This document shows positions 54,882-64,000 of a stretch of DNA of 64,000 bases, in pieces. The stretch is from Aldrovandia affinis (Eukaryota; Chordata; Actinopteri; Notacanthiformes; Halosauridae), in contig JAINUG010000007.1 in assembly GCA_029706075.1 (NCBI GenBank), positions 8,991,501 through 9,055,500 on the forward strand, read 5' to 3'. Under the pieces are notes generated by a model. That model was given only the letters and a program-made list of their open reading frames with translations. It had not been told where the DNA came from and ran no database searches. Every line of letters starts with the position of its first letter. Position 1 is the first letter of the stretch. The position numbers and the translations under genes are program-made.

Positions 54882-55110
54882 GACTTGGGTCTTTAGCTCA
54901 GCGGGCTAATCGTGTCTCTTGTTGTGTTGGGGACTCGGGTCTTTGGCTCAGCGGGCTGATTGTGTCTCAGAGGGCTCAGAGGGATCGTGTCTGATGTTGT
55001 GTTGGGGACTCGGGTCTTTGGCTTAGCGGGCTAATCATGTCTCTTATTGTGTGGAGCCAGAGCGGCCCTGCAGGGGCTCGGTTCAAAACTCCTCAGTGGC
55101 AGACTGTCGT
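54882..55110 (+). repeat. tRNA-like tandem repeat, 3 units
   Basis: Three units beginning gggtctttagctcagcgggc (variants ttggctcagcgggct and ttggcttagcgggct) at about 54886, 54937 and 55012. The word agctcagcgggctaa resembles a tRNA A box. After the last unit a B-box-like ggttcaaaactcc occurs at about 55080. It may be a SINE head amplified in tandem. No full tRNA cloverleaf could be drawn. Confidence 0.5.
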
Positions 55111-57182
55111 TACATGTGGAACAAATGATATAGGAATGGTGTGGATGTTACAGGAAGAGCACATTTTATTATGCTCAAAGTACTGCACTTCTCCCTTAAC
55201 AACATTTATCATCCAATCTTAACTTGCCTTTATATCCACTTTATATCTTTATATATGAGCGGGTCTGTGGTCTGGGGGGCGGGGAGGGGTGATGAAGACA
55301 TAACACCCAGGTGGATGGATGGAGCAGCCCGTGGGGACATGAGTGCACCTGGTGGTGTTTGACACCAGCGACAGCTGCTCCCCTGGAGAAACTTAAGTGC
55401 AGAACGAGTTCTCTGTTACTACGCAAGATGGGAGGGGGGAGAAAGAAACATTCCCATAAGCTGTAAATCTCCAGATGGATACCAGCTTTCACAAATATCC
55501 TCTGCCAAAAGGTGTATCCCCCTCTCTTACACACAGACCTCAAGGGAGAGCTGGTTCTTTTAGTTCTCTTCTCTTAATTCCTTTCCTTATGTGTGCCAAT
55601 GCTTGCTCCATTTCACACACCCCTGAGCACCCAGGCGTTAAGGAGCTCTAGAGCATCTCGTGCATCTCTTTAAAGACTCAAATTTAAAAATATGAACTGG
55701 GCAGAGTTTAATCCTAGCTGAGTGCCCTGCCCTCCATTGACTCTAGAAGAAGACAATGTCTGGGAAGACAATGGCCTGGATTCAAACAACATTTGTTCTT
55801 AAAATTTACTCATAATTTGAATGGCTTGCAAGTGTATGCCAGCATTGGCGAGCTCAGAAATCACCAAAATTAACTCATCAAACTGCGTTTTTGAAGAAAG
55901 AAAAAATGAACACTTGAATTTATTTTTATGTCAAAGTTAAAGACAAATGTTGATTGAATCCAGGCCAATTTCTCCACATTAAGGCAGTGGAGGTCACAAA
56001 CCCTGAGACCATCGTGCGTACCGAGACGGGCTGAATGAATGCCGTATGAGAGACGGCAGCTGAGATCTGACTTTGCCGCAGTGGATTCAGCTCCAAACGG
56101 AAAGCCATCCTGAAAACTCCCTAGCTTTCAATTTTCTCAGAGAAAGACAATGCTGAGAGGTCAAGAGAGGTGGCCCTTTCAGCAGAGGGGAGCATTCTGT
56201 GCGCAGGCTGTTGTTCAAGCCGAAGACTGGTCATTGTATCTCTTAAACTATTCTTTTCAAATAACAGCTCACCAACTTTTTGGTAAAATGGGATTTTAGA
56301 AGCAAAGTGGCATACATGCAAAGTGAAGAATTAACCTACTTGTTGGAAATGTGAAGGATAAACGAACATATGCTGTTGTCACTCACGCAAATCCCTTTGC
56401 TGGCAACTTTCTTGGAATCCGTCTAGCATCATATTTTAGACTTCAAAAGTTACACCCTTTAAAAGTTATCCTGTCAGTATATTTAGAGCAAACAGTATTT
56501 TTTCTTCCTCATCATAACTTTCCACCAGATCCCTCTTGTCCAGAAACTCTCACTCCCAGTTCATAGCTGTCCTTCATCGCGTTTGGAACCAGTGATTTCA
56601 GTCACTCTCCTGCAGTTAAGGTGAGATCTGCTGTCTGCCAGACAAAAGCCCTAGTTAGCGGAAAGGCAAAAAAGAAAGATCAGGCTTTCTGTGAAATAAA
56701 AAAGAAATAAACTTGACAAGTACAATTATGAGGAATTCCATTGGGAGAAAAGCTGAAAGCGGCCAGTTCCTTTTCTTTACAAGGTGCAGCTATGCAATAT
56801 GTAGGGCAAACCCAGACCTGCACGATAACTTATTGAGAAGTGGAGGCACTAAAATACTCATTATGACATATTAGGATTACATCATTGGTGGTGAAACGTT
56901 GCCACGGTGCCAGGTTGTGTAATTACTGTGAGTAATCATTTCCCTCTGCGGTAAGACCACACCAGGATTTGAAAAGGAGAGAATAAAGGTCATGTTTCGA
57001 GGGAAAATAAATCTGTGGCTGACATTGCCTCAATAAAGTGTCATCAACAAATCTGCCAGGCAGGCTACCTGGCTGTTAATCTGTGTCTGGCTCCAAAAAT
57101 TACTATTGCATTAATATGTCCAGGCAACCACTCCAGAATTCAACTTCTGAAGCAAAAAGAAGTGAAAATTGAGCTGAAGTTA

Positions 57183-57685
57183 CAGTGGGGTCCAAAGGTT
57201 TGAGTCCACTACCAAGATCTGTTTGTTTTAATCATTCATCAAAAACTAACACAACATTTTTACTCATGTGGTATTTGTTATTAAAAATGTCATAAAACAC
57301 TGATAGAAATGTAAAAAAATGTTTGTTTGAGAAAGGATGGTATGGAAATTAAATATCTATACATATTTAGTTTGCACATCATTACCTTTTATTTCCTCAA
57401 AATGTTGTGACCCCTTATTCTTTATTTACATTTTAATACATGGACATAGTGTGAGTTGTTTTATGGTCCTCTATGTGTTCCCGTTGCTACTGCGGGTGCT
57501 TTAATCTTGAAAAAGGACACTTCCTTTGCAAACGTTTTTGCAGCTGTTTGTAATTATATGTCAGCAGAGCTTAGTGAAGCAGTTAGAGGTCAAATTGTTC
57601 TCCTGAGTAAAAATGTTGTGTTAGTTTTTGATGAATGATGAAAATAAACATATCTTGGTAGTGGACTCAGACTTCTGGACCCCCC
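57183..57685. mobile_element. Non-autonomous Tc1/mariner-type miniature (about 503 bp)
   Basis: Starts after TA (57181-57182) with cagtggggtccaaaggtttg and ends with the inverted form ccaga...ggacccccc before TA (57686-57687). The inverted repeats are about 85 bp with few mismatches (both contain gagtccactaccaagat and the run tcattcatcaaaaactaac). The ends are of the type seen in Tc1-like fish elements. No transposase inside; it needs one supplied by a full copy. Confidence 0.85.
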
Positions 57686-58285
57686 TATATGTTGGAACAT
57701 TTGTTTTGGCCTTAAAACTTATTGGATGGCTTGCTCTGCAAGTTGCCAGTGTGCGTGCCAAAACAATATAAAAAAATCTATATAAACAGGGCGAACATTA
57801 CATTATTTTATGCAGCAGATTTGAATGATTTAAAGGAGATTTAAATAATTCTCAAACTGTTGCTCTTGTGTGTACCACAATACTTCCAAACAGCTGAACC
57901 AATAGACAAAGTTGGCAGCAAACTTAAAGGGTTAAAGCATGACACTATGTGGTAGTGCTTCAACATTATAATCTGTTTTCCCATATAGTGCAGTAAATAG
58001 ACTTTTGAAGTGCTAAATTGATATAGTTTGATACAGAAAATCCAGCAGTGCCAGAATTGATCAGCGGTGCTGAGTTATCCTCTATATGTATTTGATTACT
58101 GAGTCCATGATTTTTGTAGCTAATTTTAGCATCTCTCAAGAAACCGCTCAGGTGAAGCTGGTCACTGATCCATCCAAACTACTGCCTATCGGTTCATTGC
58201 TGCTAATTGCTGATTGCACAACAGTGCATGTGCTGCTATCCTTAGTACAGCAAGAGGTGCAAAGGTGTGACACATAGCTGTAGGA

Positions 58286-58803
58286 ACAGTGTAGAGTTAG
58301 TCATAGTGGGGGACTCAATTATTAGAGGTGTAGACAGTATAGTCTGTTCACAGGAAAAGGACTTTCGAATGGCATGTTGCCTGCCTGGTGCCCAGGTCAG
58401 AGACCTCCTGGAACACACGGACAAACTCCTGGCCAGAGCAGGGGTGGATCCAGTGGTCATCGTCCATGTTGGAGCCAATACCATAGGCAAGGCTAGGTTT
58501 GAGTTCATGCAGGACACATTTATAGAATTAGGATCAAAGATCAGGAGCAGAACCTCTATGGTGGTCTTCTTGGGAATTCTGCCAGTACCACATGCTATTA
58601 AAGTGAAGCAGAATTTGATATGGAGATTTAACATGTGGATACAAACCTGGTGCAGGAAAGAGTGGTACATGTTTATGGGTCACTGGGACTCCTTTTGGAA
58701 CAGGGGTGACCTGTACAAGTGGGTCGAGCTAAACCTGAACCAGAGGGGTACAGCTGCATTGGGACAGCGTATGCTTAGGGTAGTGGAGGGATATTTAAAC
58801 TAG
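58286..58803 (+). pseudogene. CR1 ORF1 fragment with SGNH/esterase-like domain
   Basis: Reading contains VELVIVGDSIIRGVDSIVCS (GDS block with the nucleophile Ser), CLPGAQVRDLLEHTDKLLAR, VVIVHVGANTIGKARFEF (the Asn/Asp block, normally GTNDI), VFLGILPVP and LNQRGTAALGQRMLRVVEGY. Where the catalytic Asp/His block (DGLHLN) is expected, this copy reads WVELNLN, so the His is lost. Such domains are known from ORF1 of CR1 elements; their role in transposition is unclear. The ORF1 start is missing. Confidence 0.8.
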
Positions 58804-58936
58804 AGACTGGGGGTGCAGGGAGGGAAATTAGCAGTAGTATTAAGGATAGGGAGGTACAGACTGCCCAGATGGAAGATACCAGGGCAGAGTATAATACCTT
58901 TAGGATATAATTAATAAAGATTTTTTAGACCATAAT

Positions 58937-59344
58937 GTGAATAGAGGTGGTTCGGCACAGTTATGTGTGGAGGGGAAGGACAACACAAGTGTGAGTCATG
59001 CTCTGAAGTTCCTGTGTTTGAATGCTAGTATAAAAAAATACATTTTGGAACTGGAGGCTGTCATGTTTAATGGGGGTTATGACATGGTTGGGATTACAGA
59101 AACACGGCTTGGTGCAGTGGACGGGGATGTATATAATATGGAGGGGTATAAATTGTTTTGGAAGGATAGAACTAATAAAAGAAGAGGGGGACTGGCCCTT
59201 TATGTGAAAGACAATCTTAATGTGGAGGAAATTCCAGGAATTAACTCATTCATTCCCTGTGAGGACATCTGGATTAGACTACTGGGAGATCATGAGAAAG
59301 GTCTTACTATAGTAGTAGACCACCAGCTTCAGACAGCAACATAA
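58937..59344 (+). pseudogene. CR1 ORF2 endonuclease N-terminal part
   Basis: ALKFLCLNAS (start of the endonuclease), VMFNGGYDMVGITETRLGAV (the Glu of the TET block), YKLFWKDRTNKRRGGLALYV and IWIRLLGDHEKG. The frame ends at a stop before the GDFN block, which appears in another frame (MSDFNYPL) near 59415. Confidence 0.8.
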
Positions 59345-60130
59345 ATACTATGCTCTACTTTTTAAGTTACTATGGTAACATAAAACAGACCTGTGTGGAA
59401 GGAGATTGTTAATAATGAGTGACTTCAATTACCCCTTGAAATATCCCAAAATGACTTCCCTAATTATATAGCCAATGTACAGAATGTTTTGGAGGACTTT
59501 GAGATAATGAACGTAGAAGTACTACAAAAACTACAAAAACCTAAGACAAATAAGGCAGCAGGCCCTGATGGCATATATCCCAGAGTACTCAAAGAACTTG
59601 GGGAAATTATATATACACCACTGACAGATATTTTTATGCAATCCATAAACACTGGAGAAATATCAGAGGACTGGAAGCACAGTAGTATAATTCCAGTATA
59701 TAATAAGGGGGACCGTACTGATCCCAGGAACTATAGGCCTATCAGTTTGTATGTATTATTAGGGAAGTTGGAATCATTCTTGAAAAATAATAGTATTTTA
59801 AGGGAGAGCCAACATGGTTTTCTAAAGGGGAGGTTATTGCCTCTTGGATTTTTAAAAAGAGGCTACAATGTGTTTTGACTTGAATCAGGCTTATGATATT
59901 ATATATTTGGACTTTCAAAAAGCATTTGACAAAGTACCACATGAGAGGCTCATTGTTAAAGTGAATTCAGTCAGAAATACTTCGGAGTTGCTTCATGGTG
60001 GGTTCATAATTGGCTGCAAGGGCGAATACAAAGAGTAACAGTAGGTGGGGTCGTATCTGACTTAGGTACTTTGGGCAGTGGAGTCCCGCAGGGATCAGTG
60101 CTGGGACCTCTGCTCATCCTTAGTTACATA

Positions 60131-61608
60131 CAGTGCCTATAGAAAGTTATCATACCCTTTTGAAATGAAAGTACATAAAATCCATCTTTTTCCAGCTTTA
60201 TTTACACATTTTGCCTTACAACATTCAAGTGAAAAAAAGGGCACACTTTCTGATAATTAATAAAAAATGAAAAACTAGAATAACAGGGTTGGAAAAGTGA
60301 TCAGTCCCCTTAGAATAACCATTATAAACTTGCTCAGGTATAACCAATCATCTTCCAGATCACACACCAAGCTAATTGGCCTCCACCTGACATCAATTGT
60401 AGTGGTTTTGATTATTTCACAATAAAATCAGCTGTTCCTTGAGGATTCCACTCCCAGTAGTGCATGGTAACGCAAAGAATTCACCATGGCTGGAAAGGTG
60501 CTTTGAAAAGGACTCCGGGATAAAGTTGTGGATAGGCACAAGTTAGGAGAAGGATATAAAAAGATTTCAAAGGCTTTAACTATCCCTCTGAGTATTATTA
60601 AGAAGTGGAAGGCATATGGCACCACACCTTGCCAAGATCGGGCCGTCCCTCCAAACTGGATGACCGAGCCAGGAAAAGATTGATCAGGGAAGCTACCAAG
60701 AGGCCAATGGCAATCTTGAAGGAGTTACAAGTCTTAATGGCAGGGATTGGGTGATCTTGCATGTGACAACAATCTCACAAGCTTTACACAAAGGCAGGGT
60801 GGCAAGAAAGAAGCCTCTTCTGAAAAAGTGTCACACTGAGTCTTGTTTATGTTATGCGAAGAAACACATAGAAGATTCTGATGCCATGTGGCAAAAGGTT
60901 ATATGGTCAGATGAGACCTTTTTGTACTGAACTCCAAGCGCTATGTTTGGAGGAAACCAAACACAGCACACCACCCAAAACACACCATACCTACAGTGAA
61001 GCATGGTGGTGTCAGCATTATGTTGTGGGGGTGTTTATCTTCAGCGGGGACTGGGCAATTGGTCAGGACTGAAGGGAAAATGGATGCTGGCAAGTACACT
61101 CAAATTCTTGAGGAAAACCTGCGGCCCTCTGCTAGACAGCTGAAGATGGTTCACCTTCCAGCATGACAATGACCCAAAACACACCGCCAAAAAAAGGACA
61201 GGAAGGTGAATGTCCTTGAGTGGCCTAGTCAGAGCCCTGACCTAAATCCGATAGAACATCTGTGGATGGACTTGAAGAGTGCAGTCCATCGCCGCTCACC
61301 ATGGAATTTGACTGAACTGGAACAGTTCTGCAAGGAAGAATGGGCAAATATTGCCCAATCTAGGTGCGCAAAGGTGGTAGAGACATATCCAAACAGACTG
61401 ATGGCTGTAATTAAAGCAAAGGGTGCCTCTACAAAGTATTAAATCAGGGGACTGATCAGAAATAGTGCCCTTTTTTTCACTTGAATGTTGTAAGGCAAAA
61501 TGTTTAAATAAAGCTGGAAAAAGATGTATTTTATGTACTTTCATTTCAGGCTGTAAAACAAAAAAAGTTACTATTTCAAAAGGGTATGATGACTTTCTAT
61601 AGGCACTG
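60131..61608 (+). mobile_element. Tc1-like transposon with exact ends (1478 bp), inside the CR1 RT
   Basis: Starts after TA (60129-60130) with cagtgcctatagaaagttat and ends with gactttctataggcactg before TA (61609-61610). The transposase starts at ATG 60486 (MAGKVL then an in-frame TGA). The catalytic blocks are readable but in different frames: VIWSDET (about 60897), HDNDPKHTA (about 61164) and SQSPDLNPIEHLWMDLKSAV (61228-61287), ending AVIKAKGASTKY and TAA at 61442. The left inverted repeat lacks about 30 bp that the right one has, between two copies of tgaaat. Inactive. Confidence 0.92.
60486..61442 (+). pseudogene. Tc1-like DDE transposase, broken
   Basis: The N-terminal HTH part reads GLRDKVVDRHKLGEGYKKIS and SIIKKWKAYGTT. 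The linker SGRPSKLDDRARKRLIRE-like region is readable with shifts at about 60640-60690. All three catalytic positions (D in WSDET, D in HDNDPK, E in NPIEHLW) remain, but at least one stop and several frameshifts separate them. Size fits the 330-340 residue Tc1 transposases. Confidence 0.85.
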
Positions 61609-64000
61609 TAAATTATCTTGATAGGGATGCTAATAGGAAAATAGTTACATTTACGGATGATACTAAACTTTGGGGTTTAGCAAACAGTTAATTAACTAAT
61701 CAACTAAGGTTATCCAAGATGATTTAAACAAGAATGGGCAGAAACATGGCAGATGACATTCAATATTGTTAAATGTACAGTTATGCATGTAGGAAATAAA
61801 AATAGACAGGAGTATTTTATGGGAAGAGAAAAATTAGTAGGTGTTCAATTTGAAAAAGACTAGGAATTGTAGTTGATCAAAGTCTATTGGCATCAAATCA
61901 GTGTGCTACAGTAGTGAAAAAGGCCAACATACATCAAGCTGGGATACATAGAAAAAAGTATTGAGTATAAATCAAAGGAGGTTATTTTAATGTTATATAA
62001 TGCCTTTGTTTGACCTCACTTAGAGTACTGTGTGCAGTTCTGGGCACCACACTAAAAGAAAGATATTGAAGCTCTTGGAAAAGTTCAGAGAAGGACAACT
62101 AAATGTGTACCTGCTATGAAAGGTAAAAGTTATGAAGATAGACTTAAGGCACTCAATCTATTCAAGCTTAGCAAACTGAGATTTAGGGGGGATTTGATTA
62201 AGGTTTTTAAATTCCTAAAAGCGATTAACAAAGTGAACTCCCAAAGATTTTTTTAGATATGTTCAGTTAGTAGAACAAGAGGCCACAGGTGGAAATAAAT
62301 TAAAGACCAATTCTGCACTGGTATTAGGATGGGGTTTTTTTACACAAAGAGTTGTCAATTCCTGGAACAACTTGCCAGGTCAGGTAGTAGAGGCAGAAAC
62401 ACTTGGGCCATTAAACTCCAGGCTAGATGCAGTACTAGATACTCTTTATATTTGGACATGATGAGTGTAGATGGGCTGAACATCCCGTTTTCGTCATGAT
62501 GTATTGTTATGTTAATCACAAATATATCACAAATGCGTATCAAAAATGGAAAAACAGTTACAAATATTACAGCTAGTATAACGTTGGATAGATTTGGATA
62601 GAGGCCATATTTGGCTTGACCTTCAAAATGACATTTCTCTGAAAAATTATTATTTCACTGTAGCATTGGTGAGGCTTGGCATCAGATGATGAGATCTTTA
62701 ATATTTAAATCTTGGTGAAAATGTGGATATAATATTATATACTATATACAATAAAACAATTCAGGAAATTCCATTTATTATTTGTTGCATTGTTCCATCG
62801 TTGGGGAGACCTGCAGGCGTTAAACTGTTATATTTATTTAATTTGTCAGGTTTCTCAGTGACTGTTGTTATTTTTATGCTAAACTGGAAAATGAAGCATG
62901 AATATTGTGAACTTTCTCCTTGCCCAAGATCTCACCATCACGAGAGCACAGTTTGCTGGCTTTTTCTTCCCCCCGACTACACAGAATTTAAGCTCGTTCC
63001 TGCATGACAGACTAAATTAAATGTCAAGGGTGAAAAAAGGAACCACACTAACATCCAATAAATTGCCAAGCAAGTTTGGTGTAAAGGCTGTAAAAATAAA
63101 TCTGTTTATGAAAGAAATTATAAAAAATATGCCCCTAACATAAATGCTCTTCAACAAATGTAGGCTTCCCTGGTGTCATCACTGACAGGTTTTTATTGCT
63201 GCTTCAATTTAACCAGGGCGCTTAGGCATGGAAGTGTTGTGCCAGTGTGGTCCATCATGGACTATGTCTCACACCAAAATTGTATGATTCTACCTGTATC
63301 AGGTGCACCAAAGAAAAGCGGAGGTCCGCGTGTCACGATTGGTCTAGTCACATGATAGCAATTTTCCATGCCTGAGTGTATTATGTGTCTCCTATAAACC
63401 AAGCTGTCTTCATCAGACCCTATTGATGTTTGGTGTGACTATGATGCTCACCACGAAAGGATCATTTTGAACCTAATAACCTTGAAAAGGATAACCTTGA
63501 AAAGATGAAAAGAAAATATGTCTTGTTCTAGTAACTGACCCAAAATAAAAATATAATAGAGGTCCAAATCAGGCTCACGTTGGTTTCCCCCAAATTGTCA
63601 ATTCATCATGCATAGGCAAGAGAGGCCCCAACCCCTTCCTCAAACACATAAAATGTGACCTGTTGAAGACTTGGGAGCTCAGTCTGGCAATTTTAGGGTT
63701 TGATTTGACACATTTCTGCATTCTTGGAAGATCTGGTCATGGTTCACTCTTGGGCTCATTTTCATTTCGTTTCCTGGCTGCGTGTGTGTGCGTTTTGGGA
63801 GAGACATGGTTTGGCAAAATATATTTAATTTAATCTCTTTTGTGATTTATGTCTAGGATTTAATGTTTGTTAAGGTAGTAAGCCTATGTCTGTAGATTTG
63901 ACGTGAAATATTTTGTCTTTGTTTTAGTGTTTAATTTAACTTAATAAACCAGGTCCTAATTTTAATTAAATTGTGAGTTGTATTTTCAAGAAGGTTGATC

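Larger units (their letters stand above)
58285..62515 (+). mobile_element. CR1/Rex1-like LINE, 5'-truncated, split by a Tc1 element
   Basis: Order: end of ORF1 (SGNH/esterase-like, 58286-58801), ORF2 endonuclease start (58937-59344), RT entry (59489-59878: KTNKAAGPDGIYPRVLKELG, YRPISL), first Asp block YLDFQKAFDKVPHERLIVKV (about 59905-59965), [15 protein letters not shown] (about 60080-60120). Then comes the Tc1 insert (60131-61608), the second catalytic block FTDDTKLWG (about 61650) and C-terminal HLEYCVQFWAPH (about 62015), ending near tgggctgaacatcccgtttt (62472-62491). Part of the endonuclease is missing between 59340 and 59480. Many stops. Dead copy. Confidence 0.9.
54652..64000 (+). 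other. spon1: spon1 intron 2 (continues beyond the window)
   Basis: More than 9.3 kb without a further spon1 exon. It hosts a tRNA-like tandem repeat, a Tc1-type miniature and a CR1 element with a nested Tc1. The stretches 55110-57180, 57688-58284 and 62516-64000 show no recognisable gene or repeat. Confidence 0.8.

Noticed and set aside
63173-63355. 60-codon frame as the next spon1 exon
   Set aside because: It does not resemble the expected reeler or spondin residues and lacks a good acceptor.

Overview
The window is vertebrate nuclear DNA, most likely from a ray-finned fish. The genes are split by large introns and carry GT/AG splice signals. The space between them is filled with fish-type repeats: Tc1-like and Tigger DNA transposons, hAT miniatures, L2, CR1/Rex1-like and L1/Tx1-like LINEs, a chromodomain Ty3/gypsy element, and tRNA-derived SINEs. 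The one host gene I can name is spon1 (F-spondin), plus strand. Its first coding exon (52049-52280) and second exon (54545-54651) are present, and the rest of the gene lies beyond the right edge.

Region by region. 1-20.5 kb: a second plus-strand gene of unknown identity. Its 3' part is supported by exons at 2647-2776, 13954-14032, 14635-14751 and 20073-20507, whose reading phases fit together and which end in a stop. A Cys-rich exon candidate lies at 1914-2056. The introns hold a Tigger relic, two decayed Tc1 copies, two larger L2 pieces and one small one, a gypsy fragment with a SINE inside it, a solo LTR ending 32 bp before an exon, and a THAP-domain relic. 20.5-25.3 kb: 3' flank, a 22.2 kb minisatellite and unclassified repeats. 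25.3-31.5 kb: a nearly full-length but broken L1/Tx1-type LINE on the minus strand. 32-34.3 kb: one L2 inserted into another of opposite orientation. 36.7-41.9 kb: a cluster of a SINE, three Tc1-type elements, an hAT miniature inside one of them, and an odd 3'-truncated CR1. 44.6-47.5 kb: the best L2 copy, with an intact 441-residue reverse transcriptase frame. 48.6-49.3 kb: 3' end of another L1-type LINE. 51.3-54.7 kb: the 5' end of spon1. 54.7-64 kb: spon1 intron 2, carrying a tRNA-like tandem repeat, a Tc1-type miniature and a CR1 LINE split by a Tc1 element.

The window shows no new multi-gene system. The observations most worth checking are: a diverged second copy of a coding exon with its splice acceptor, now carrying an in-frame stop; the identity of the unnamed proline-rich gene; the exactly delimited nested insertions (hAT in Tc1, Tc1 in CR1, SINE in gypsy, L2 in L2); a perfect 14-bp inverted repeat within a cluster of related motifs near 44.1-44.5 kb; and a tRNA-like tandem repeat in spon1 intron 2. 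All positions were read by eye. Repeat boundaries not marked by a target-site duplication are accurate to tens of bases at best.
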